Part shown: one piece after another, positions 1 to 8,219 of the stretch | How the letters are laid out: every line of letters starts with the position of its first letter | Position numbering within the stretch: the first letter of the stretch is position 1 | Assembly: GCA_964435595.1 (NCBI GenBank) | Contig: CAYSZV010000001.1 | Location: 66,777-130,776, forward strand | Length of the DNA stretch: 64,000 nucleotides | Direction: 5' to 3' | DNA from: Izemoplasma sp964435595 | Lineage (GTDB): Bacteria; Bacillota_I; Bacilli_A; Izemoplasmatales; Izemoplasmataceae | Notes under the pieces: model-generated | The model's input: only the letters and a program-made list of their open reading frames with translations | Database searches by the model: none | Told to the model about the DNA's origin: nothing | Made by a program: the position numbers and the translations under genes

Positions 1-787
1 CAACTTTAGGGTTTGTATATTCAGTATGAGGATGAATTAACATCACAATTATAGCTTGCATAAAGAAGTTGTTATATGCTTCTTCTTTTTCTTCTAAGAA
101 TTGATCTAATATGTGCAGAGCATGATATCCAGTAATTACATGGAGCATATAAAAATCTTGTGATTTATTATAGTAATCAATGAAAAATCTTAATGCTGCC
201 TCTTTATCCTTCAAAATATTGTATGGGTAAAAAAGTTTTTCAATAACATCTTGATTATCTAACAAAATTGTCATTTTATTGATTGTTCCCATCACATCAA
301 TATTGATTCTCTTTCTAATTTCAACAAGATCTTCAAATGAATCTTGAACAGATTCAGTTGGAGTTCCGTTCAACTTCAAGTCTTGTGCAATCATGACAAA
401 ATATGCTAATGCTTGCGCAATCAATAAGTCGTTTCCTTCAAGATAAGCATAAGCTAATCGAATAATCCCATGAAACAATCCACTATGCAAACTATATTTA
501 TTTTCGTTTAATACAGTCGCAACAACTTTTTCTACTGATTTTTGATTTATCTCATTCATAAATGTATTTGTAAGTATTACATATTCATCGTTGAAGGGAT
601 CGTTTTCTATTCCAGAACTTGTTAAATCAACAATGTTTTTTGAACTAACATACTCTTCTGAAAATTTTTCAATTGCTGCCTCATCAACATCCAACAACCT
701 TAAAGCGGTTATCACCATTGGTAAATGGTTGGTAAGTCCACCACTATAAATTGGACTTAAGGTACTAAATCTTTCATGCAATTTCAT
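1..787 (-). CDS. Questin oxidase-like family protein, C-terminus cut by window edge
   Basis: Open reading frame on the minus strand from ATG at 787 to the window edge, so only the first 262 codons are visible. A good ribosome binding site (AAAGGATGAG) lies just upstream. The N-terminus reads FSTLSPIYSGGLTNHLPM, close to the conserved start of the questin-oxidase-like family (PF14027), where a GG-x-x-NHLPM signature is typical. Other His residues occur along the chain (SLHSGLFHG, MLHVITGYHAL). Family members are best known from fungal Baeyer-Villiger-type ring cleavage; bacterial members are mostly uncharacterised, so the substrate is unknown. Assignment rests on recall of this motif only. The gene is transcribed away from the small plus-strand gene at 945. 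Confidence 0.7.
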   Translation of the reverse strand, partial: MKLHERFSTLSPIYSGGLTNHLPMVITALRLLDVDEAAIEKFSEEYVSSKNIVDLTSSGIENDPFNDEYVILTNTFMNEINQKSVEKVVATVLNENKYSLHSGLFHGIIRLAYAYLEGNDLLIAQALAYFVMIAQDLKLNGTPTESVQDSFEDLVEIRKRINIDVMGTINKMTILLDNQDVIEKLFYPYNILKDKEAALRFFIDYYNKSQDFYMLHVITGYHALHILDQFLEEKEEAYNNFFMQAIIVMLIHPHTEYTNPKV

Positions 788-944
788 AATCTCATCCTTT
801 CCATTCACCTACATTATATTCCTATATATCAAGAAGAGAAATTAATATGCTAAAAATTTCAATCTAGATTTCAAACAACACAATGTATCTTTTTTGCAAA
901 ATATATAATATAATATATTTACAATAGAGATTATGGGAGGAATT

Positions 945-1244
945 ATGGTAAAACTAGTAAAATTTAGACACAACTATCACAAAGGTATATTTCACTATGA
1001 TGTACTTGATGATTACATTGTTGTTTTATCCAAAGATGATACTGGAAAAATAAAGTATATCAATGAACATGGAGCAATCGATGTTACATTTCAAATTGAA
1101 AATGAAGAATATCAAATAATGGGTGTAGATATTGTTACCGATAAGGAATATGTGCAAAAAGTGTATGATCACTTCAAAGCAAGTGGTAACGACTATTTCA
1201 AAGATGGGATTGAAGGTCTTTGTGTATTGCGATTTCATAAATAA
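945..1244 (+). CDS. Small protein, possible FMN-binding split-barrel (PPOX-like) relative
   Basis: A 99-residue protein. The reading frame opens at 933, but that ATG overlaps the ribosome binding site GGGAGG; the ATG at 945 sits 4 bases after it and is the likely start (MVKLVKFRHN). The sequence has alternating beta-strand-like stretches and ends VTDKEYVQKVYDHFKASGN, resembling the C-terminal part of pyridoxamine-phosphate-oxidase-like small proteins, where a helix with VY follows a beta strand. I do not recognise it confidently. It stands alone, followed directly by a strong hairpin terminator. Confidence 0.6.
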   Translation: MVKLVKFRHNYHKGIFHYDVLDDYIVVLSKDDTGKIKYINEHGAIDVTFQIENEEYQIMGVDIVTDKEYVQKVYDHFKASGNDYFKDGIEGLCVLRFHK

Positions 1245-1270
1245 GAGCGAGAATAATCTCGCTCTTTTTT
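1244..1270 (+). terminator. Intrinsic terminator (shared by convergent genes)
   Basis: Perfect 9-bp stem AGAGCGAGA/TCTCGCTCT with a 4-base loop, followed by a run of T. It overlaps the stop codon of the small plus-strand gene and abuts the 3' end of the convergent ABC gene, so it may serve both, although the minus-side T run is poor. Confidence 0.85.
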
Positions 1271-1962
1271 TAACTATTTTTTTTGATATCTAAGTTGATT
1301 CTACCATCTTTGATTTCAATGATTCTGTCCGCTTTTTCAGCGATTCTTCTATCGTGTGTTATGATAATGAAAGTTGTTTTAAACTGTTTGTTTATATCTC
1401 TTAAAAGCTCATATACAGTTTCGGTCGTATCTGAGTCTAGATTACCTGTTGGCTCATCTGCGAGGATGATTTCAGGATTATTCATCAATGCACGAGCAAT
1501 CGCAACACGTTGTTGTTGTCCACCACTCATATTATTGGCAAGATTATCTTTGACGTCTGTAAGCCCTACAAAATCCATTAATTCATTGGCTCTATCTAAT
1601 TTTTCTTTTGAAATTTTTTCACCATTGATTCGTAATGGCATCAAGACATTTTCTATTGCTGTAAACTCAGGAAGCAAATAATGAAATTGAAAAATAAACC
1701 CTAACGTCTTACCACGCAATTCTGCAAGTTGATTTTTTGTCATATTTTTTGTGCTTTTACCAGCAATAAATACTTCTCCATTTGTTGGCGTATCCAGTGT
1801 ACCAATTATATTTAATAAAGTGCTTTTACCACTACCTGATTGTCCAATAATGGAATTGAATGATTCTTTTTCAAATTCTATATTTAAGTCAAACAAAACT
1901 TGTGTCTTAATGGTTTTTCCATAAATTTTATCAACATTCTTAACTTGAATAACATTATCCAT
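1270..1962 (-). CDS. ABC transporter ATPase, LolD/MacB-type
   Basis: A 230-residue ATPase. Visible motifs are Walker A (GQSGSGKST, about residue 39), Q-loop (FIFQFHYLLPEF), signature NNMSGGQQQRVAIARAL, Walker B (EIILADEPTGNLD) and the switch His (IIITHD). The FQ-x-x-x-LLPE-x-TA-x-EN pattern is typical of the LolD/MacB/FtsE group that pairs with FtsX-like permeases in lipoprotein release, peptide export or cell-envelope remodelling rather than import. It overlaps the permease gene upstream by 8 bases (GGATAATGGAT-type junction), so the two are translationally coupled and form the transporter. Last gene of a three-gene operon that begins with a B12-binding protein. Confidence 0.92.
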   Translation of the reverse strand: MDNVIQVKNVDKIYGKTIKTQVLFDLNIEFEKESFNSIIGQSGSGKSTLLNIIGTLDTPTNGEVFIAGKSTKNMTKNQLAELRGKTLGFIFQFHYLLPEFTAIENVLMPLRINGEKISKEKLDRANELMDFVGLTDVKDNLANNMSGGQQQRVAIARALMNNPEIILADEPTGNLDSDTTETVYELLRDINKQFKTTFIIITHDRRIAEKADRIIEIKDGRINLDIKKNS

Positions 1963-3097
1963 TTTTGATCACCTCAATAATACTTACTTTGCTAGATTTT
2001 CTTGCTGGAATAATTGATGCAACACTAGCACTTATAATTGCTACAAATGCACTGATCATAATGAATGTTGGTTCAATTAATAATGGAACCACAGGATTTC
2101 CATCAGGATCCAGGGCAAATGTACTAAACATATATGTAAGTAGTAATCCCAATAAAACTCCACCGATAGCTCCTAAGATACCCAATAAGAATCCTTGGCT
2201 TAAGAAGATGAAACTTGCAGTTCTATCTTTGATACCCATTGCTTTTAAAATTCCGATTTGTTTTGATTTTTGAATAACAGTAATTGCAAGGACGCTACTG
2301 ATTCCAAGCACAACACTAATTGTTACAAATACTTGAATCATTAAACTACTACTTCCTTGGGCTTGTAATCCACTTAATAGTTCTTGATTTTGATCAATCC
2401 AATTCGTCACTTCATATTCCGTTCCAATTGTTTCACTAACAAGCGTAGCAATGTTTACAGCTTCAAAAACATCATTTACTTGCATTTCAATTTTCGACAC
2501 TTCTCCAGGAACACCCAAAATCGTTTGGACAGTATTCAAATCTGATATGATCCATAAGGTATTGATTTGAGCCACATTAAAATCATACACTCCTGAAATG
2601 GTTACTATTTCACTACCAACTAATGGTATATCTATTGTTACAGTATCACCAACCGATAATGATAAGTCTTCAAACATATCGATTCCAATTGCAATTTCAT
2701 TTGGTTCTGAAGGATACTCTCCTTCAACAAGTTTTTCTTGCAATTCATAAATATCTTCACTTAGATCTAATTCAAATCCTCTTAATAATATTGGAGTAGA
2801 ATTTTCATCAATTATGATTGAACCTGGTATGTCCAAAGCATACGCAACTGTTTCAACTCCATCTATATCAATAATATCCTCACGAATAGACTGATAATCT
2901 GTTATGTTTTCTTCTTGTACGATTGTAATTTGAGAACTATTTCCAATTGTCGTTTGAACCAAACTATCTTGTAGTCCTCCAATTAAAGAGCCAATAAACA
3001 CTTGAACACTAACACCCACACTAATCCCTAACACTATTGATATGGTTTGTCCAAGACTACTTCGTAGGAAACGATATGCTATTTGTAATGGCAGCAT
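1955..3097 (-). CDS. ABC transporter permease, FtsX/MacB-like
   Basis: A 380-residue membrane protein. One N-terminal transmembrane segment (ISIVLGISVGVSVQVFIGSL) is followed by a large extracytoplasmic domain (about residues 45-245) and three C-terminal segments with the LAITVIQKSKQIGILKAMG pattern of FtsX-type permeases (PF02687) and a preceding MacB periplasmic-core-like domain (PF12704). With the LolD-like ATPase it should make a homodimeric exporter acting on envelope substrates. Its ATG overlaps the stop codon of the B12-binding gene (TAATG), which implies coupled translation. Substrate unknown. Confidence 0.9.
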   Translation of the reverse strand: MLPLQIAYRFLRSSLGQTISIVLGISVGVSVQVFIGSLIGGLQDSLVQTTIGNSSQITIVQEENITDYQSIREDIIDIDGVETVAYALDIPGSIIIDENSTPILLRGFELDLSEDIYELQEKLVEGEYPSEPNEIAIGIDMFEDLSLSVGDTVTIDIPLVGSEIVTISGVYDFNVAQINTLWIISDLNTVQTILGVPGEVSKIEMQVNDVFEAVNIATLVSETIGTEYEVTNWIDQNQELLSGLQAQGSSSLMIQVFVTISVVLGISSVLAITVIQKSKQIGILKAMGIKDRTASFIFLSQGFLLGILGAIGGVLLGLLLTYMFSTFALDPDGNPVVPLLIEPTFIMISAFVAIISASVASIIPARKSSKVSIIEVIKNG

Positions 3098-3717
3098 TAT
3101 TTCATTTCCTTAATTGATTGATATGAAGTGAGTCTATAATCAGCGTTAACGATTTCCAAAGCTTTCGGATCGTTAAACGCTTGCCCACCAGCAAGAATTT
3201 TTATGTTAGGATAATTTTTCTTGATTGCATCTATCACTTTCTTGGCATCAATAATATGATAGTAGTTCGTTACAGATATTGCGATGTAATCAGGTTTTAC
3301 AAACTCACAAGCGTCTAAAATGACTTGTAATGGTGTATTGGCTCCAATGAAGGTAGAATCAAACCCTTCAAGTAGAAAGAAATCGTGCGCCATTTTTGCA
3401 CCCAACTCATGATACTCTTCTGTAGGACAAACAACCAATACTTTTTCTTTTGTTGTTTCTTGTTTTTCTTTTAATATGTATGGATATGTCAATTCAAGAA
3501 TTGTTCTCACAATTGACGATGAAATATGTTCTTTCCATATACACTCTTTATCACCTTCAGCACAGTCGATTGCATATAAAGCAGGTGTCAATATTGCTTG
3601 ATACAAATCTTCTATTTTTACTTCTTTTTTATCTAGTAATTCAATCGCTAGTTTTACAGCATGTTCGCGATCGCCTTGATGAATAAATTCAATTAATTCT
3701 AAATGTTTTTTATTCAC
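3097..3717 (-). CDS. Cobalamin (B12)-binding protein, corrinoid-domain only
   Basis: A 206-residue cytoplasmic protein. Residues 1-85 look like the helical B12-binding-2/cap domain (PF02607), residues 88-200 like the Rossmann B12-binding domain (PF02310). The lower-ligand motif usually written D-x-H-x-x-G appears as E-Y-H-E-L-G (CPTEEYHELGAKM), so the cobalt-coordinating His is kept and Asp is replaced by Glu. Later motifs ISVTNYYH and ILAGGQAF match the S-x-L and GG loops. No DNA-binding or methyltransferase domain is attached. Such proteins act as corrinoid carriers or as sensor modules (CarH/LitR-like). The gene starts an operon with an ABC exporter, a partner I would not expect for a methyltransferase shuttle, so sensing or tethering is possible. 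Confidence 0.88.
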   Translation of the reverse strand: MNKKHLELIEFIHQGDREHAVKLAIELLDKKEVKIEDLYQAILTPALYAIDCAEGDKECIWKEHISSSIVRTILELTYPYILKEKQETTKEKVLVVCPTEEYHELGAKMAHDFFLLEGFDSTFIGANTPLQVILDACEFVKPDYIAISVTNYYHIIDAKKVIDAIKKNYPNIKILAGGQAFNDPKALEIVNADYRLTSYQSIKEMK

Positions 3718-3729
3718 ATTATCACCTCC

Positions 3730-3745
3730 ACAACTATTATAACAT
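3730..3745 (-). promoter_or_regulatory. Probable promoter (extended -10) for the B12/ABC operon
   Basis: Read on the minus strand, TG-T-TATAAT forms an extended -10 element about 15 bases before the GGAGGTGATA ribosome binding site of the B12-binding gene. No strong -35 box is seen, which is common with extended -10 promoters. Confidence 0.5.
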
Positions 3746-3774
3746 AGCAGTGAATATTTCTTATAAATAAGAAT

Positions 3775-3798
3775 AAAAAAAGGTCTATAAAGACCTTT
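3775..3798 (-). terminator. Intrinsic terminator after the GltD-like gene
   Basis: On the minus strand an 8-bp stem (AAAGGTCT/AGACCTTT) with an ATAA-type loop is followed by seven T. It directly follows the stop codon of the GltD-like flavoprotein gene. Confidence 0.9.
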
Positions 3799-4746
3799 CT
3801 ATTTTTCAAAATATTCTTTGATTGCTTCTGCAGCCATTTTTCCTTCGCCGATTGCCCATTTAATCAAGCTTTGACCTCTTCTCGCATCACCACAAATAAA
3901 TACATTCTCCTTATTAGTAGTAAAAATTGTAGTATCGCGATTATACTTCTTCGGATCATATTCTACATCAAATGCAGCAAGTGCTTCATCAAGTGGTCCT
4001 AAAAATCCAATTGCTACCAATACCAAATCAGCATCAATCTCCACAAGTTTATCTTTGAATTCCATTTTGGTTCCTGATTCATCACGAATGATTTCTACAT
4101 TATCTGTGACGATTTTAGAAACACATCCATCACGATCGCAGTCGATAAACTTCACTGCAGTTTTCTCATAAAGTCTTATTTGTTCTTCATCAAAATCATA
4201 ATATTTTTTCTTTGGCTCAGCAGATTTTCTGCTGATCTCAAGTTGTTTGACACTGGCCGCACCCTGACTAATTGCCGTTGCAACACAATCGTTTGATGTA
4301 TCACCACCACCAATTACAACAACATTGAGTCCCTTCGCATCAATCTTAAGAGGTGTTCCATCTAATAAATGTTTCGTATTATCTGTTAAGTACTCCATTG
4401 CAAAGTAAATATTATCATAGTTTCTTCCATCAATTTTTATATCTCTAGGTTGTTCTGCACCTGTTGCTAATAACACTGCGTCAAAATTCTTAGAGATTGT
4501 ATCAGCAACATCTTCTTTCGTAACGTTAGTGTTCAGTACAAACTTTACACCTAGACTTTCTAAATTTTCTGCTTTTCTAATGATATTATTCTTATTCAAT
4601 TTCATATGTGGAATTCCATACATTAAGATTCCACCCGGACGATCTGCTTTCTCATACATTGTTATATCAAAGCCGTCTTGAGCTAGGACTTGTGCTGCAG
4701 CCATCCCTGAAGGTCCAGTACCAATAATTGCGATTTTTTTATCCAT
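3799..4746 (-). CDS. GltD-like NAD(P)/FAD-dependent oxidoreductase lacking the Fe-S domain
   Basis: A 315-residue flavoprotein. The FAD-binding Rossmann fold is at the very N-terminus (IGTGPSGMAAAQVLAQDGF, then YEKADRPGGILMYGIP), the signature of the glutamate synthase small-subunit family. A second nucleotide-binding fold appears at about residue 143 (VVIGGGDTSNDCVATA). The C-terminus has the FAD motif VFICGDARRGQSLIKWAIGEG. GltD is usually about 480 residues with an N-terminal Fe-S-cluster domain; that domain is missing, so this protein should pass NAD(P)H electrons to an unknown partner. It stands alone between terminators. PreT, the partner of PreA, belongs to the same family, and a PreA-like gene lies at 22569, but the link is only an inference. 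Confidence 0.85.
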   Translation of the reverse strand: MDKKIAIIGTGPSGMAAAQVLAQDGFDITMYEKADRPGGILMYGIPHMKLNKNNIIRKAENLESLGVKFVLNTNVTKEDVADTISKNFDAVLLATGAEQPRDIKIDGRNYDNIYFAMEYLTDNTKHLLDGTPLKIDAKGLNVVVIGGGDTSNDCVATAISQGAASVKQLEISRKSAEPKKKYYDFDEEQIRLYEKTAVKFIDCDRDGCVSKIVTDNVEIIRDESGTKMEFKDKLVEIDADLVLVAIGFLGPLDEALAAFDVEYDPKKYNRDTTIFTTNKENVFICGDARRGQSLIKWAIGEGKMAAEAIKEYFEK

Positions 4747-4862
4747 AATACACTCCTCTTTTAAATGAATACTATAAATTCATACATATTATATATTACA
4801 ACTTGTTGACACACAAACAAAACTATAATAATTCTAATTCTATTATATCATCTAAATAAAAA

Positions 4863-4888
4863 AAAGTAAGACAGGATTGTCTTACTTT
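4863..4888 (-). terminator. Intrinsic terminator overlapping the 3' end of guaC
   Basis: An 11-bp stem AAAGTAAGACA/TGTCTTACTTT with a 4-base loop is followed on the minus strand by a T run. The ascending arm contains the last codons and stop of guaC. Confidence 0.9.
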
Positions 4889-5955
4889 ACAAATATATCA
4901 TTAAATTGCTTCTGAACTCTTATAAATGTGGTACATTTCGAGAGTTCTTTCAAGTTCTTTGCTCCAACATATGTACAAGTAGATCTCACTCCACCAAGCA
5001 TATTGAATACTGATTTTTCAACAGGTCCTCTATAAGGAATTCTCACTGTACGTCCTTCACTACTTCTATAGTCTGCAACTCCACCTGAGTGTTTTTCCAT
5101 TGCTGTATCACTACTCATACCATAGAATTGAACAAATTTACGTTCTTCATATAGCGGGTCTTTTGTAACATTATCAACACGTCCAGTAGTATATGTTTCA
5201 GTGATAATTTCTCCGCCACCTTCATCGTGACCTGCGAACATTCCACCAAGCATAACGAAGTCTGCGCCAGCACCAAAGGCTTTTGAAATATCTCCAGGAC
5301 TCGTACATCCACCATCAGCGATAATTTGTGCTCCTAATCCATGTGCAGCATCTGCACATTCCATTACTGCACTCAACTGTGGATATCCAACACCTGTTTG
5401 GATTCTAGTTGTACACACACTGCCTGGTCCAATTCCAACTTTAACAATGTCTGCGCCACGAAGAATTAATTCTTGTGTCATATCAGCGGTAACTACATTA
5501 CCAGCTATAATTGTATGTGATGGAAATTCATCTCTTATTTTTCGAACATAATCGCCAAATGCTTCACTGTATCCATTTGCAACATCGATACAAATAAATT
5601 CAATACGAGGATATTCTTTCAAGATTTCTTTCAAACGGATATAATCTTTTTCTCCAATACCTGTGCTAATTGCAAAATGATTTGGATTAAGCTCAACATT
5701 CTTAAAATCTTCTTTTGCATAACTTTTTACCAAACATGTAAATAGTTTATGTTCTTCAAGTGCTTTCGCAATACCTATTGTTCCAACGCCATCCATGTTT
5801 GCAGCCATGATTGGAACACCTGTCCATTCTTTCTTACTATGCATAAATGTGTATTTACGCTCTAATGACACCTGTTTTCTACTTGTTAGGTAAGATCTTT
5901 TAGGTCGAATTAAAACATCACTAAAATCTAGTTTCTTATCGTTTTCAGTTCTCAC
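4882..5955 (-). CDS. guaC: GMP reductase
   Basis: A TIM-barrel enzyme of the IMPDH/GMPR family that deaminates GMP reductively to IMP with NADPH. The reading frame opens at an ATG at 5988, but the better start is GTG at 5955: GGAG lies 7 bases upstream, and the resulting N-terminus MRTENDKKLDFSDVLIRPKR lines up with E. coli GuaC. The catalytic Cys loop GIGPGSVCTTR is at about residues 174-183 (Cys about 181). There are no CBS domains, which separates it from IMP dehydrogenase. The length (357) fits the family. A -10-like GATACAAT overlaps the upstream ATG, which supports the shorter protein. The enzyme salvages guanine nucleotides and relates in theme to the purine cluster downstream. Confidence 0.95.
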   Translation of the reverse strand: MRTENDKKLDFSDVLIRPKRSYLTSRKQVSLERKYTFMHSKKEWTGVPIMAANMDGVGTIGIAKALEEHKLFTCLVKSYAKEDFKNVELNPNHFAISTGIGEKDYIRLKEILKEYPRIEFICIDVANGYSEAFGDYVRKIRDEFPSHTIIAGNVVTADMTQELILRGADIVKVGIGPGSVCTTRIQTGVGYPQLSAVMECADAAHGLGAQIIADGGCTSPGDISKAFGAGADFVMLGGMFAGHDEGGGEIITETYTTGRVDNVTKDPLYEERKFVQFYGMSSDTAMEKHSGGVADYRSSEGRTVRIPYRGPVEKSVFNMLGGVRSTCTYVGAKNLKELSKCTTFIRVQKQFNDIFVK

Positions 5956-6076
5956 AAAATCACTCCATTCTATTCTTTTGACATTCATATTGTATCATAT
6001 GAAAAAGATAATAAAAGGATTTTTTTACAGAATGATATGTGCTAAAATAAAATGAACTACTAAGGAGTTGGAAATT

Positions 6077-6982
6077 ATGTTTATTTTACAATTTATAAGA
6101 GGAATGTTAATGGCAATGGCAGATAGTGTACCCGGTGTATCGGGTGGTACAATTGCTTTTATTTTAGGTTTTTATGATAAATTCATTACTTCCTTAAACA
6201 ACATTGCTTCTAAAGACAAAGAAAAAAGAAATGAAGCAATTTTATTCTTAGCCAAGCTTGGAGTAGGTTGGGGATTCGGATTTGTTTTATCTGTTTTATT
6301 CATTACTAGCATCTTTGAAACTCACATTTACTCAATCAGCAGCATTTTCCTTGGTTTAATCTTAGGAGCAATTCCAATCATTGTTCTACAAGAAAGAGAA
6401 ACGATGAAAGGGAAATACCATCATTTACTATTCACTTTATTAGGATTGACACTTGTATTTTCAATCACTCACTTTAACCCAATAATAAGAGGGGGCGAAG
6501 GATTTGTTAGCAACGTCGATAACCTAACGCTCAGTATAGCTCTATTCATTGTGTTTGCTGGGATTGTATCTATTAGTGCTATGGTGTTGCCGGGCATCTC
6601 AGGAAGTACCATCTTATTGATATTTGGACTATATGCTCCCATTCTAAATGCTGTAAAAGAAGTATTGCACTTCAACCTAGAATATTTACCAGTTGTTATC
6701 TTACTTGGAATTGGTAACGTCTTAGGAATTGCACTAATTATTAAACTTGTCAAATTAGCTATTGATCATTATCGAAGTGCAACAATATATTTAATTATCG
6801 GACTAATGCTTGGATCTATATATGCTGTCATTTTGGGTCCAATGACACTAGAAGTTCCTGCTGATGCATTATCATTTTCTACATTTAGCATCTTCTTCTT
6901 TATTGTAGGAGTTGGATTCATAATCGGACTTGAACAATTACGAAAATACTTTGAGATAAAAAAAGAGGTAGACTCAGAATAG
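6077..6982 (+). CDS. DUF368 membrane protein, probable polyprenyl-phosphate translocase (PopT-like)
   Basis: A 301-residue membrane protein with about eight hydrophobic segments. Start chosen at ATG 6077, 9 bases after AAGGAG; an in-frame TTG at 6068 is too close to it. The N-terminus GMLMAMADSVPGVSGGTIAFILGFYDKFI is the DUF368 signature (PF04018), with the internal repeat AMVLPGISGSTILLIFGLYAPI in the second half showing inverted duplication. DUF368 members have been reported as undecaprenyl-phosphate flippases that return the lipid carrier across the membrane; I infer the same role here. It stands alone and is divergent from guaC, behind an extended -10 promoter (TGCTAAAAT near 6041). Confidence 0.88.
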   Translation: MFILQFIRGMLMAMADSVPGVSGGTIAFILGFYDKFITSLNNIASKDKEKRNEAILFLAKLGVGWGFGFVLSVLFITSIFETHIYSISSIFLGLILGAIPIIVLQERETMKGKYHHLLFTLLGLTLVFSITHFNPIIRGGEGFVSNVDNLTLSIALFIVFAGIVSISAMVLPGISGSTILLIFGLYAPILNAVKEVLHFNLEYLPVVILLGIGNVLGIALIIKLVKLAIDHYRSATIYLIIGLMLGSIYAVILGPMTLEVPADALSFSTFSIFFFIVGVGFIIGLEQLRKYFEIKKEVDSE

Positions 6983-6998
6983 AGTCTACCTTTATTTT
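6964..6998 (+). terminator. Intrinsic terminator after the DUF368 gene
   Basis: Stem AGGTAGACTC/GAGTCTACCT (10 bp, 6-base loop) followed by TTTATTTT. It overlaps the stop codon and sits between convergent genes, so it could act in both directions. Confidence 0.85.
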
Positions 6999-7563
6999 AA
7001 AATAAGAATATCCCAATTACACCAGCAATACAGATATAAACAATCGGATGATGTTTCCATTTGTTTGAAACAAACATAAACACCGCAAACATCGCAATTG
7101 CTCGCCATTCAAATATATCACCAATTTTATTTGTTAGATTGTAGGCATCAAGATCAAACAAGCTAATCATAGCAACTGTTACAGCAGCAGATAATATCAA
7201 TCCAGTAACAGCAGGACGAATCCCTTTAAATGCTCCATCAACATATTTGTTTTTACGGTATTTCATAATGAATTGAGCAATAATTAGAATGATGATGATA
7301 CTTGGTGTAACAAGACCAAGTGTAGCAACAATTCCACCAGCAATTCCGTATTGTGAAAAACCAACATACGTAGCAACATTCACACCAATTGGTCCAGGAG
7401 TCGATTCACTGACAGCTATCATATCAGTAAATGCCTCTAGTGTAATCCATCCTCGATCTACAATTTCAGACTGAATCAGTGGTATTGCAGCCAGTCCTCC
7501 TCCAATTGAGAATAAACCAACTTTAAAGAATATGAAAAATAATTGAAGTAGATCTAACATCAT
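6997..7563 (-). CDS. Chromate transporter family, half-size subunit 2
   Basis: A 188-residue membrane protein with about six hydrophobic segments, one CHR domain (PF02417). The start carries the family signature FFKVGLFSIGGGLAAIPLIQSEIVDRGWI, and later AVSESTPGPIGVNVATYVGF. Full ChrA proteins have two such domains in one chain; here they are two genes overlapping by 4 bases, the short-chain paired form. ChrA exports chromate in resistant bacteria; many anaerobes carry paired CHR genes with no known chromate exposure, so the physiological anion is uncertain. Confidence 0.92.
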   Translation of the reverse strand: MMLDLLQLFFIFFKVGLFSIGGGLAAIPLIQSEIVDRGWITLEAFTDMIAVSESTPGPIGVNVATYVGFSQYGIAGGIVATLGLVTPSIIIILIIAQFIMKYRKNKYVDGAFKGIRPAVTGLILSAAVTVAMISLFDLDAYNLTNKIGDIFEWRAIAMFAVFMFVSNKWKHHPIVYICIAGVIGIFLF

Positions 7564-8123
7564 ACGCTATCACCTACTTTTACAACATTGATAATCATTC
7601 CTACTATTCCAGAAACAATCACAGCATAGATTGGAGAAAAATCAGTAAATACTACAAATAAGAATGCTGCAACAAATAAAACAATATGAATCCAATTTTT
7701 CACTGACTTTTTACCCATTTTAATGACAGCATTTAAAATCAAGACAACAACGACAACACGAATTCCAGCAAATGCACTCAATACATACGTATTGTCTTGA
7801 AACTCTGTAAAAAATCGAGCAATACTCATAATGATAATAAGAGATGGCGTTACCATACCTAAGGTTGCGAAGATTGCTCCAAAGAATCCAGCTTTTGCTT
7901 GTCCCGTAAAGGTTGCTGTATTTATTGCAATAATCCCAGGAGTACTTTGTCCAATTGCATAATAATCCAACATTTCTTCATCTGTTGCCCATTCGCGTTT
8001 ATCAACCACTTCTCTTCTCAGCATTGGTAACATTGCATATCCACCACCAAATGTGAATAGACCAATTTTAAAGAAAATAAAGTAGAGTTTCAATAATATG
8101 TTTTTTTCTTTATCTTCTGTCAT
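7560..8123 (-). CDS. Chromate transporter family, half-size subunit 1
   Basis: A 187-residue membrane protein, one CHR domain. Signatures FFKIGLFTFGGGYAMLPMLRREVVD and AIGQSTPGIIAINTATFTG match those of its partner downstream, with which it overlaps by ATGA. The pair probably assembles as a heterodimer equal to one full-length ChrA. Ribosome binding site AAAGGAG lies 10 bases upstream of the ATG. Confidence 0.92.
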   Translation of the reverse strand: MTEDKEKNILLKLYFIFFKIGLFTFGGGYAMLPMLRREVVDKREWATDEEMLDYYAIGQSTPGIIAINTATFTGQAKAGFFGAIFATLGMVTPSLIIIMSIARFFTEFQDNTYVLSAFAGIRVVVVVLILNAVIKMGKKSVKNWIHIVLFVAAFLFVVFTDFSPIYAVIVSGIVGMIINVVKVGDSV

Positions 8124-8196
8124 AATAATAACTCCTTTGTGAACTTATATATATATTACTTTATATTATTAGGATATGCAACCAACAAAAGCGAAA

Positions 8197-8219
8197 AAAA
8201 GGCAGATATTCTGCCTTTT
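8197..8219 (-). terminator. Intrinsic terminator of the amino-acid ABC operon
   Basis: Stem AAAAGGCAGA/TCTGCCTTTT with a 3-base loop, followed on the minus strand by a T run; it overlaps the stop codon of the ATPase gene. Confidence 0.9.

Noticed and set aside
5955..5988. ATG at 5988 as the start of guaC
   Set aside because: It lacks a ribosome binding site, overlaps a -10-like box and adds 11 residues not found in E. coli GuaC.
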